From: Fischerella sp. PCC 9431
GTDB taxonomy: Bacteria > Cyanobacteriota > Cyanobacteriia > Cyanobacteriales > Nostocaceae
Assembly: GCF_000447295.1 (NCBI RefSeq)
Contig: NZ_KE650771.1
Location: 4,416,282-4,480,281, forward strand
Reading direction: 5' to 3'
DNA length: 64,000 nt
Made by a program: the position numbers and the translations under genes. Each line of letters begins with the position of its first letter. Positions within the stretch are counted from its first letter, which is position 1. This document shows, one piece after another, positions 47,008 through 54,192 of this stretch. Below the pieces are notes generated by a model, which did no database searches, was not told the origin of the DNA, and saw nothing but the letters and a program-made list of their open reading frames with translations.

Positions 47008-47223
47008 ATGTTTAGCCGCTTATCTCATCGCAAAAGAAACAGACTAGGTTTTCCGAAGCGAGGTATTTCTCTTGTTCAAGCAGCCAAGTTTTTAAATGTA
47101 GACCAAGCCAACCTTTATATGGCCCTACAAAGAGGAGAAATTCCTATGCGGAGAACAAACGGAAGGACTACAGTAAGCGCAGGAGCTTTATTAGATTATC
47201 AAGCAAGAAAAAGAAGAAATTGA
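47008..47223 (+). CDS. Small helix-turn-helix (excisionase-like) protein
   Basis: A 71-residue basic protein with an excisionase/MerR-type HTH: KRGISLVQAAKFLNVDQANL then YMALQRGEIPMRRTNGRTTV (wing) and the helix AGALLDYQARKRRN. The pattern 'helix-turn-helix, RGEIP, R..G, V' is that of helix-turn-helix domain 17. No phage or integrase gene is near, so it is more likely a stand-alone DNA-binding protein. It is read divergently from the ArsR-type gene. Confidence 0.75.
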   Translation: MFSRLSHRKRNRLGFPKRGISLVQAAKFLNVDQANLYMALQRGEIPMRRTNGRTTVSAGALLDYQARKRRN

Positions 47224-47273
47224 TTAGTATTTCCTAATGCATAAATAAGGAAATATTTAGGATAGGGGACAAA

Positions 47274-48308
47274 TCAACAACCAACTTCTTGACGATTATG
47301 TGGTTTCAACAAATTGTTGACATCAGGACCACAGGGGATGATACCACCGGGGTTGAGTGGGAAAAGGTTTCCATAATAGTCTCGCTTGACGCTGTCTAAA
47401 TCACAAGTATCAGCTACTCCTGGTAACTGATATAAATCACGTAGATAAGGTCCTAAATTGTCATATTCTTGAATTTTGTGGCGATCGCACTTAAACAAAC
47501 CGTAGTAAACCACATCAAAACGGAACAAGGTAGTAAATAAACGTGCATCTGCTAGCGTTACCCGATCTCCACACAGGTAGCGATTTTTTGCTAAAGTGGC
47601 GTCAATTTCGTCAAGAGTAGTGAACAATTCGTTACAAGCTTTGTCATAGGCTTGTTGACTTTGAGCAAAACCGCAGCGATAAACACCGTTATTTACTGCA
47701 TGATAAATTTTCTCGTTCCAACGGTCAATTTGCTCACGTAGTTCTTCGGGATAAAGATCAAGTCCGGGATTAGTTGCAAACTCGTTAAATTGAGAATTCA
47801 ACATGACGATAATCTCTGCACTTTCGTTATTAACTATCGTCTTGGTTTGCGTATCCCAGAGTACTGGAACAGTGCAGCGCCCTTGATAACCAGGTACTGC
47901 TAAATTGTAGATATCGGGAAGAGTGCGACAACCTTCTTCTTCTTGGTTGAGAACCCAAATACCTTCGTTTGGTGAAGGAGACACAATCGAAACAAGTATG
48001 GCATTTTCTAGCCCTTTGAGCGATCGCACAACTAAAGTTCGATGCGCCCAGGGACACCCCAAACCTACATAAAGGCGATAGCGTCCTGCTTGGGGTTGAT
48101 AAGGATTGTCTGCTTCTGTACTAATAGAGTTGCGGAACTGACTAGCTGGACGGATATATTCTCCTGATTGGTTACGAGGGGCGAGATTTGACATCATAAT
48201 ATGCCACATAGTCGTCCAGACAAATTTACCCAACCGGATGATAATGCCAGAAGGCAGTGACTTACCTTTCTTCTTGATGTTTTCGTTATTTGGCTTCTTG
48301 TCCTGCAC
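47274..48308 (-). CDS. Xi-class glutathione S-transferase (glutathionyl-hydroquinone reductase)
   Basis: A 344-residue GST. The catalytic Cys lies in YVGLGCPWAHRTLVVRSLKG, diagnostic of glutathionyl-hydroquinone reductases; LCGDRVTLADARLFTTLFRF is the helical GST domain and LPGVADTCDLDSVKRDYYGN the C-terminal block. It reduces glutathionyl-hydroquinones. GTG 48308 is preferred: it lies 7 bp after AGGGGT and 4 bp after the Uma2 stop, whereas a longer frame from 48374 overlaps Uma2. The first 45 residues precede the usual start of the family. Confidence 0.88.
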   Translation of the reverse strand: MQDKKPNNENIKKKGKSLPSGIIIRLGKFVWTTMWHIMMSNLAPRNQSGEYIRPASQFRNSISTEADNPYQPQAGRYRLYVGLGCPWAHRTLVVRSLKGLENAILVSIVSPSPNEGIWVLNQEEEGCRTLPDIYNLAVPGYQGRCTVPVLWDTQTKTIVNNESAEIIVMLNSQFNEFATNPGLDLYPEELREQIDRWNEKIYHAVNNGVYRCGFAQSQQAYDKACNELFTTLDEIDATLAKNRYLCGDRVTLADARLFTTLFRFDVVYYGLFKCDRHKIQEYDNLGPYLRDLYQLPGVADTCDLDSVKRDYYGNLFPLNPGGIIPCGPDVNNLLKPHNRQEVGC

Positions 48309-48312
48309 AATC

Positions 48313-48990
48313 TTAACCCCTGAGTTTCTCCACAAATTCTTGATGTTCTGCTGTTTGCAACCCCTGTTGCACAACTGCTAGAACTTCAGCCATGTCACCT
48401 TCTCGTAAAGCATCAACCAATAGCCATAATCCAGGAAAAATCTGACTGCGAATTATCCCATCTGCATCTGGTTTTTGCAAAACATATCGTCCTTGTTGTA
48501 AGTTGAACCAATCTAGGCGATTTTCATAGCTTTGCCAAACAATATACTCTTTGACACCATTGCGACGATAGGCGTTAAGCTTATCATTCAGGTCATAAGC
48601 AGCACTACTAGCAGCAATTTCTACGATTAATTCTGGTGTGCCTTCAATATAATCATCATTATTAATACGGGAATTGCCACCTACCTCTGGTTCAATTCGT
48701 AATAAAGCGTCCGGTTGAGGTTCATTGTCCGCATCAAGACGTACTGTGGCGTTATCTTGTAAATCAACTCCAGGTGTTGCAGCAGTGTAAACTAACAACC
48801 AACCGATTATTTGAGCATGAGGTCTGCCGTGACCTCTAGCACGTACAGGTGAAGCCAAGTATACAACTCCTTCGATGAATTCTGCTTTCATATTTTGCGG
48901 CATTAGCTGATAGCGGCGTTCAAATTCGTCACGAGTCAAGCGATCGCCACTTTCTAAAGGAGGAAAATTAGTAGTAGATATGGCTGACAT
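48313..48990 (-). CDS. Uma2 family endonuclease-like protein
   Basis: A 225-residue DUF820/Uma2 protein, PD-(D/E)XK nuclease fold. Visible motifs: NMKAEFIEGVVYLASP, then GHGRPHAQIIGWLLVYT, PQPDALLRIEPEVGG, EGTPELIVEIAASSAAYDLN and DKLNAYRRNGVKEYIVW, giving the ExK-like core VEIAAS...DKLN. Uma2 genes are very numerous in cyanobacterial genomes and their targets are unknown. It overlaps no gene but lies 4 bp upstream of the GST start, so the two are probably one operon. The IS200/IS605-type element starts just upstream. Confidence 0.88.
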   Translation of the reverse strand: MSAISTTNFPPLESGDRLTRDEFERRYQLMPQNMKAEFIEGVVYLASPVRARGHGRPHAQIIGWLLVYTAATPGVDLQDNATVRLDADNEPQPDALLRIEPEVGGNSRINNDDYIEGTPELIVEIAASSAAYDLNDKLNAYRRNGVKEYIVWQSYENRLDWFNLQQGRYVLQKPDADGIIRSQIFPGLWLLVDALREGDMAEVLAVVQQGLQTAEHQEFVEKLRG

Positions 48991-49057
48991 AGGAAGAAAT
49001 AAGTTTTAATTTTTCAGGGATATGTATCGTAATCCGATTTAATTCATATTTGACGTA

Positions 49058-49085
49058 CTCCCCTGATTAAAAATCAAGGGGATTC
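49058..49085 (-). other. Right-end hairpin of the TnpB element / possible omegaRNA 3' region
   Basis: CCCCTGATTAAAAATCAAGGGG forms a hairpin (one bulged base) 40-65 bp past the tnpB stop. In IS200/IS605-type elements this place holds the right end and the 3' scaffold of the guide (omega) RNA, which begins within tnpB. The guide segment would run beyond about 49055 toward the Uma2 promoter. Exact boundary not determinable by eye. Confidence 0.55.
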
Positions 49086-49123
49086 TCAGACATATGTTAC
49101 GAAGCGGGATAAATCCGCGCTTG

Positions 49124-50359
49124 TCAACCTTTGTTCCTGCTTTTTCGACTCTTAACTAGACTGTTAAGCGTCCCCGTCAGACCGTCTCCACAGGCATTTT
49201 CTTCCAGTCTGCGTCCCAGACCAGAGATCCCTCTGTTTCGGATCACTTGTGCGGATGCCACATCTCGATGCGTTGTATATCCGCATGAATGACAAGAATG
49301 TATCCTGTCTTTCAATTCTTTCTTTCCAGTATGTGTGTCACATTGTGGACACACCTGCGATGTGTAATCTTTATCTACCTTGCCAAAATATACACCCCGT
49401 TTCCAACACACCCATTTCAGGATGGAAACAAATTGTCCAAACCCAGCATCTAAAGTGTGTTTACCCAACATCCCTTTAGCCCAAGCGCGGAAATCGATAT
49501 CCTCAACAAATACCATTCCAGCACCATCACAAAGCTTGTAAGCAAGTTTAAAATGCCAATCTTTGCGGGTATCTGAAATACGTTGATGGAGTCGGGCAAT
49601 TTTGCGGCTTAGTTTGTGACGGTTATTCGACCCTTTTTGCTTATTTTTAAGCTTGCGTTGCAGCAATTTCAACTTGCGATGCAGTGTGTTTAAAAAACGG
49701 GGTCGTTCAATCAATTCACCGTCAGAAGTTGCCGCAAATTTATCTAAACCTAAATCAATCCCTCTGGGGTGTCCGCTAGCTACAGGGTCAGGAACCGAGA
49801 CATCACACTCTAGGGTGATCATTAAGAAATATCCACTAGCCTTGCGAACAACCCTGACCTGCTTAACCTTAAATCCATCAGGGATTTCGCGAGACTTGAC
49901 GTATTCCATCCAGCCTAGTTGAGGCAACTTAACCTGATTACCTTTGAGAACCTGACCTTTCCCTAGTTGCGGGTACACAAATGACCGCATCCTGTACTTG
50001 TTTTTAAACCGTGGAAATCCCATCTTTTTACGAGTCATATCCACAAAAGCGGTTTCCAATTTTCTCAGGACTTGTTGAAGTACTTGTGCATTCACACTCT
50101 TGAGTTCTGGAAATTCCGCTTTAGCACGAGTTAACGAGTTAGCTTGCTCGTAGTAATTAGGGTACGGCGCGTCGGCTGGTGTAATGTACTCGGAAGTGAT
50201 GGAACAAGCGTTAATGGAACACTTGCGAGAGTTAAGCCAATCCTTGCGTTCTCGTAAAGCAAAATTCCAGACCTTGCGACACACGGTCAAAGTGTGTTCA
50301 ATCTGTTGAACTTGCTCGCTTGTAGGCATTGCTTTGTACTCGTAAGTTAAACTTAACAC
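49124..50359 (-). CDS. tnpB: IS200/IS605-family TnpB (RNA-guided nuclease type), no tnpA
   Basis: A 411-residue TnpB. RuvC catalytic residues are all present: Asp202 (RGIDLGLD), Glu286 (VFVEDIDF) and Asp366 (HRDVASA). The zinc finger is Cys337, Cys340, Cys356 and Cys359 (CPQC and CHSC). The HTH/N-terminal WED-like part has KVWNFALRERKDW. GTG 50359 (MLSLTYEYKAMPT) follows AGGAGG by about 9 bp; a longer frame to 50389 would translate the leader hairpin. No tnpA transposase adjoins, so the element depends on TnpA elsewhere or is only maintained by TnpB. It appears intact, about 1.45 kb with ends. Confidence 0.93.
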   Translation of the reverse strand: MLSLTYEYKAMPTSEQVQQIEHTLTVCRKVWNFALRERKDWLNSRKCSINACSITSEYITPADAPYPNYYEQANSLTRAKAEFPELKSVNAQVLQQVLRKLETAFVDMTRKKMGFPRFKNKYRMRSFVYPQLGKGQVLKGNQVKLPQLGWMEYVKSREIPDGFKVKQVRVVRKASGYFLMITLECDVSVPDPVASGHPRGIDLGLDKFAATSDGELIERPRFLNTLHRKLKLLQRKLKNKQKGSNNRHKLSRKIARLHQRISDTRKDWHFKLAYKLCDGAGMVFVEDIDFRAWAKGMLGKHTLDAGFGQFVSILKWVCWKRGVYFGKVDKDYTSQVCPQCDTHTGKKELKDRIHSCHSCGYTTHRDVASAQVIRNRGISGLGRRLEENACGDGLTGTLNSLVKSRKSRNKG

Positions 50360-50372
50360 TGTTTCATCACCT

Positions 50373-50400
50373 CCTACAAAATTATACACTATTTTGTAGG
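50373..50400 (-). promoter_or_regulatory. Inverted repeat abutting the tnpB ribosome site
   Basis: Perfect 10-bp arms CCTACAAAAT / ATTTTGTAGG around 8 nt, 13 bp upstream of the tnpB GTG. The minus-strand 3' arm runs straight into the AGGAGG site, so the hairpin may hide part of it and damp TnpB synthesis, or be a left-end transposition hairpin. Confidence 0.65.
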
Positions 50401-50524
50401 AGTATTCCGAAAAAGAGAAACGCCGCTTTATTACCCGTCGAGTCGCGTTTCATCCACTCATGTAAAGGCAGAGGTTCTCACGCTCCCGTGTTAGTTTGAT
50501 AGAAAATTTTAAATCTCAAAATTT

Positions 50525-51811
50525 ATGGATTCTCATCCAGCTTTATGTGCTGCTATAAGCGATCGCATTACCAATAGTCCCGATCAGCGAATTACTTTTG
50601 CCACCTACATGGATATGGCATTGTATCATCCTGAGTATGGTTACTATTCTACCCAAGCTGTGAATATCGGTAAGCAGGGCGACTTTTTCACCTCTGTCCA
50701 TCTTGGTCCTGACTTTGGTGAGTTGCTAGCTGAACAATTTGTGCAAATGTGGGAAATTTTAGGTCAACCTGCGGCTTTTTCTTTGGTAGAAATGGGTGCA
50801 GGACAAGGACACTTAGCACTAGATATTTTAAATTACCTGAAACTGCGCTATCCAAATTTTTTTGCTGCCCTCAAGTACATCATTGTAGAAAAGTCCCCTA
50901 TTCTCAGGCAAGAACAACAGCAACGCCTACAAGGATTCACAGTCGAAATCAAAAGCAGTTTAGATGAAATACCTAGTAATTCTATTATCGGTTGCTTTTT
51001 CTCCAATGAATTGGTCGATGCTCTACCAGTACATCAATTTATTTTAGAACAAGGGCAACTGCGAGAAATTTATGTAACTCTACAGTCAGAGTCAGCACAG
51101 ACGCGATTAATCACGTCTGTACAAAGTCAAGAGTTATTCACTCCTCCCACTTCCCCTCTCTCCGCGTCCCCTTGTCCCCCCATCTCCTCATCTCCCCATA
51201 CTCCCTTCAGAGAAGTCATCGCCGAACCTTCTACACCAAGACTAGCCGAATACTTTGATTTAGTTGGTATTCAGTTTATAGAAAATGTTTATCCAGAAGG
51301 TTATCGCAGTGAGGTCAATTTAGCGGCGCTAGATTGGTTAGGTGTAGTAGCAGACCGTTTGCAGCGAGGGTATGTGTTAACTATAGATTATGGTTATCCC
51401 GCAAGTCGTTACTATAATCCCAGGCGATCGCAAGGCACATTACAGTGTTACTGGCATCATCAACGCCATAATAACCCCTACATCAATATTGGGCGGCAAG
51501 ACATCACAGCCCATGCTGATTTTACAGCTTTAGAGAGATGGGGTGAACGCTGCGGATTAGCCAAAGTTGGTTGGACGCAGCAAGAATTATTTTTGATGGC
51601 GTTGGGTTTAGGCGATCGCATGGTTAGCCTTTCTCATACAAACCAACCTATCTCGGATTTACTGCGTCGCCGCGATGCATTGCGTCAGCTTTTAGATCCT
51701 TTTGGATTGGGTGGATTTGGTGTCTTGGCACAAAGTAAAGGACTCAAGGAAACAGAAACATTTTTAATGCTGAAGGGATTTACACTGCCGGAACTACCAA
51801 TATCAAACTGA
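50525..51811 (+). CDS. MidA/NDUFAF7-like SAM-dependent methyltransferase with a repeat-derived insert
   Basis: A 428-residue class I methyltransferase of the MidA/NDUFAF7 (DUF185) family. ITFATYMDMALYHPEYGYYS leads in; the SAM motif is SLVEMGAGQGHLALDILNYL. DFFTSVHLGPDFGELLAEQF and GCFFSNELVDALPVHQFI are family blocks. In mitochondria the homologue dimethylates an Arg of complex I NDUFS2; in cyanobacteria a role with the NDH complex is plausible but inferred. Residues ~187-232 (TLQSESAQTRLITSV... to SSPHTPFREV) are an insert encoded by a palindrome plus pyrimidine-rich repeats; they look dispensable. Confidence 0.9.
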   Translation: MDSHPALCAAISDRITNSPDQRITFATYMDMALYHPEYGYYSTQAVNIGKQGDFFTSVHLGPDFGELLAEQFVQMWEILGQPAAFSLVEMGAGQGHLALDILNYLKLRYPNFFAALKYIIVEKSPILRQEQQQRLQGFTVEIKSSLDEIPSNSIIGCFFSNELVDALPVHQFILEQGQLREIYVTLQSESAQTRLITSVQSQELFTPPTSPLSASPCPPISSSPHTPFREVIAEPSTPRLAEYFDLVGIQFIENVYPEGYRSEVNLAALDWLGVVADRLQRGYVLTIDYGYPASRYYNPRRSQGTLQCYWHHQRHNNPYINIGRQDITAHADFTALERWGERCGLAKVGWTQQELFLMALGLGDRMVSLSHTNQPISDLLRRRDALRQLLDPFGLGGFGVLAQSKGLKETETFLMLKGFTLPELPISN

Positions 51812-51953
51812 AAAGTTAAAACTATATTAATCTCACTTGGGTGAAAACTAATTTACCATTAGAGGCTGAAGAATGAATTATTAAGGCTGAAGTAAATATT
51901 TTTTAGCCTTTGTCTTTTACATTTTATCCTTCTTTAGTCAAAAGGTAATAATT

Positions 51954-52049
51954 ATGACCACCCATGATTTATTAATGCTAATCGTGCTACTCATTCCCGG
52001 CATTTTACTTTCAGTAATGATTATGGTGACTTTTGCCGCAGGCGGCTAA
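51954..52049 (+). CDS. 31-residue single-span membrane peptide
   Basis: A tiny ORF encoding MTTHDLLMLIVLLIPGILLS then VMIMVTFAAGG. It is almost one hydrophobic helix with a short polar N-terminus and a Gly-rich tail, in the style of small photosystem, cytochrome b6f or NDH-1 subunits, but I cannot match it to a named one. AAAAGG lies 7 bp before the ATG. A MidA-like methyltransferase gene lies just upstream on the same strand. Confidence that it is a real gene comes from the clean helix and ribosome site. Confidence 0.65.
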   Translation: MTTHDLLMLIVLLIPGILLSVMIMVTFAAGG

Positions 52050-52119
52050 AAAACTAGTTAGTTAGTGGTTAGTAGATATTAGTTCGTAGGGGAGACAAAG
52101 AAAGAGGATAAAACTAACC

Positions 52120-52152
52120 ACTAACTGATAACTGATAACTGATAACTGATAA
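52120..52152. repeat. GATAACT heptamers
   Basis: About four tandem GATAACT copies in the spacer before the dehydrogenase gene, same family as 4662-4716. They are preceded by a diverged TTAGTTAGT/AACTAACCACTAA mirror at about 52055-52120. Confidence 0.75.
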
Positions 52153-52183
52153 ACAGCGATCGCTCTACCAAAGGAACGTAAAA

Positions 52184-53050
52184 ATGAAGGTAGCATTTCT
52201 GGGGACTGGATTAATGGGACTGCCAATGGCACATAATTTGTTAGAAGCAAAAGTCCAACTAATAGCCTATAACCGCACCCCAGAAAAGTTAGAACCATTA
52301 AAAGTAGCTGGTGCGGAAGTAGCAGGAAAACCCTATCAAGCAATTAATGCAGCCGACTGTGTAATTTTGATGCTGACGAATGCCGCAGCTATTTATAGTG
52401 TCTTACTTTCAGACCGATGTTCGCAAGCTGTAGCGGGAAAAAGCGTCATTCAAATGGGGACTATTACTCCTACCGAAAGTAGAGAAATTAGAGATGCAGT
52501 AGTTGCAGCAGGTGGTGAGTATTTAGAAGCACCCGTACTTGGCAGCATCTCAGAAGCACAGACTGGCAATTTAATTGTGATGGTAGGCGCGCATCAAGAA
52601 CAATACCAACGTCACTTAGAGTTATTAAAACACTTCAGTCCAGAACCTGTCCTAGTTGGGCCAGTGGGAACTGCGGCGGCGTTGAAACTAGCTTTAAATC
52701 AATTAATTGCTTCTCTTACAGCAAGTTTCGCCCTTAGTCTTGGCTTTGTCCAGCGTTATGGTATTGACGAAGACCTGTTTATGTACATTCTGCGTCAAAG
52801 TGTTCTTTATGCTCCAACTTTTGATAATAAGTTACCAATAATGTTGGAAGGAAACTATGCTAATCCCAATTTTCCCACCAAACACCTGATGAAAGATACT
52901 GATTTCTTTATTGAAGAAGCAAAAGCAGCAGGTTTAAATGTCAGCAGTATTGAAGGTGTAAGGAAAATATTAGAAATGGCAATGAAAATGTCATTTGCTC
53001 ACCAAGATTATTCGTCTATATTTTCTGTCATTAAATCAGGAGAAAATTAA
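52184..53050 (+). CDS. Beta-hydroxyacid dehydrogenase (3-hydroxyisobutyrate dehydrogenase family)
   Basis: A 288-residue NAD(P)-dependent dehydrogenase. The Rossmann motif is AFLGTGLMGLPMAHNLLEA, with RTPEKLEPL (Arg after the strand suggests NADPH). The substrate block is EAPVLGSISEAQTGNLIVMV and the catalytic Lys is in AALKLALNQLIASL. Members reduce glyoxylate, succinate semialdehyde or oxidise hydroxyisobutyrate; glyoxylate/succinic semialdehyde reductase is a fair guess in a cyanobacterium. Start ATG 52184 follows AAAGGAACG. Confidence 0.9.
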   Translation: MKVAFLGTGLMGLPMAHNLLEAKVQLIAYNRTPEKLEPLKVAGAEVAGKPYQAINAADCVILMLTNAAAIYSVLLSDRCSQAVAGKSVIQMGTITPTESREIRDAVVAAGGEYLEAPVLGSISEAQTGNLIVMVGAHQEQYQRHLELLKHFSPEPVLVGPVGTAAALKLALNQLIASLTASFALSLGFVQRYGIDEDLFMYILRQSVLYAPTFDNKLPIMLEGNYANPNFPTKHLMKDTDFFIEEAKAAGLNVSSIEGVRKILEMAMKMSFAHQDYSSIFSVIKSGEN

Positions 53051-53064
53051 AATATTTTATCTAA

Positions 53065-53994
53065 TTACCTAATCTTTTTCCTCCGTTCTTCATTCTTGCG
53101 ATCGCACCAAAACCATTCCTCATCTGACATAGATTTTACAGATTTGATACGTTTCACTGCCCATTCTGCATATTCAGGAATAATCTCACAGCCTAACCAT
53201 TTTCTACCAAGTTGTTCAGCAACAACAAGTGTTGTTCCTGAGCCGAAAAATGGATCGACCACAAGATCGCCTCTAGAAGATGAGGAAAGTACAAATTTTC
53301 TCACTAACTCCTCTGGCTTTTGAGTTGGATGTTTAGTTTTTTCATGCATTCCATTACATGTAGTTGGTATTTCGATTACATCTCTCGGTTTTGCACCCTT
53401 GGGATGGGGATGCCAAATTCTACTATCATTCTTACCGTTGTTGGCGTATTGGCTTGTTTTTGCTTGAGGATGTTGTGGATATTTTAAAGTGTGTTGTCCA
53501 TAATTTATACGTATATTATCTGGCTTAAAATAAAAATCTTTTGTTTTTCTAAAATGTAAGATACTTTCATGAGAACGTCCCCAATCGTTTGAAAAATTTG
53601 CTTTATTTTTGTAATGCCAAATTAGCCACCGACACCCACTAAAAAACTTTAATGCAGGTAGTTTAATATCAGCGATAATTTCTGAAAAACCACAAATATA
53701 TAATGAACCTGTTGGTTTTAATATCCGAGAAACTTCTTCTATCCAGATTAAAGACCAATTTACATAAGCTGCTTGCGATTCAAAATTATCCCATGCAGCT
53801 TTTTTAATATTATATGGAGGATCTGCAAATACAAGATCTACTGATTCTGAAGCAAGAGTTTTTAGCCATGTAATTGCATCACCAATCCATAATTCTCCAT
53901 TAGGATGGTAATAAAAAGCTTGAGGTGTTTGTGAATCATATTTTTTTAGATTACAATTTTCTTCTGGAATCACAAATAAAATTTGATTGTTCAA
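53065..53994 (-). CDS. Orphan DNA methyltransferase (N6-adenine or N4-cytosine, beta-type order)
   Basis: A 309-residue site-specific DNA methyltransferase. The catalytic motif IV, VDLVFADPPYNIKKAAWDNF, comes early (~55) and the SAM motif VVDPFFGSGTTLVVAEQLGR comes near the C-terminus, the beta-class order. DPPY favours N6-adenine methylation, though N4-cytosine is possible. No restriction endonuclease gene is adjacent, so it looks like an orphan, as are the HIP1/GATC-type methylases known in cyanobacteria. Its target cannot be read from sequence alone. CDS is closely followed by AT-rich, lower-GC DNA. Confidence 0.88.
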   Translation of the reverse strand: MNNQILFVIPEENCNLKKYDSQTPQAFYYHPNGELWIGDAITWLKTLASESVDLVFADPPYNIKKAAWDNFESQAAYVNWSLIWIEEVSRILKPTGSLYICGFSEIIADIKLPALKFFSGCRWLIWHYKNKANFSNDWGRSHESILHFRKTKDFYFKPDNIRINYGQHTLKYPQHPQAKTSQYANNGKNDSRIWHPHPKGAKPRDVIEIPTTCNGMHEKTKHPTQKPEELVRKFVLSSSSRGDLVVDPFFGSGTTLVVAEQLGRKWLGCEIIPEYAEWAVKRIKSVKSMSDEEWFWCDRKNEERRKKIR

Positions 53995-54088
53995 GTCAAT
54001 AAAATAAATTTTTATTAGGATGTGTTAGGCACATTTATGTGATATTGTTGTAAAGAAATAATTAAAGCGCATAACGCATCATTTTTAA

Positions 54089-54144
54089 GTTTGTAGTAAG
54101 GACTTTAGTCCTCAAGATAAGAGCTAAAGCCACTTAATACAAAC
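54089..54144. repeat. Imperfect palindromic repeat (GGACTTTAGTCC type)
   Basis: GTTTGTAGTAAGGACTTTAG (from 54089) mirrors CTAAAGCCACTTAATACAAAC (to 54144) with mismatches; the inner GGACTTTAGTCC is a perfect palindrome. A widespread cyanobacterial spacer repeat type, placed between the methylase and TPR genes. Confidence 0.65.
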
Positions 54145-54192
54145 AAAAATGAGAATTGTGTTTTACACCTGCGTAAGTCCTATATATTGTAA

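Larger units (their letters stand above)
49055..50515 (-). mobile_element. IS200/IS605-like element carrying tnpB only
   Basis: Bounded by the hairpin at 49058-49085 on the tnpB 3' side and by structured DNA on the 5' side (10-bp inverted repeat at 50373-50400 and GAGGTTCTCACGCTCCCGTG at ~50470-50489). No target duplication is expected for this family. It sits between the Uma2 and MidA-like genes, which are divergent around it. Ends are approximate. Confidence 0.7.
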
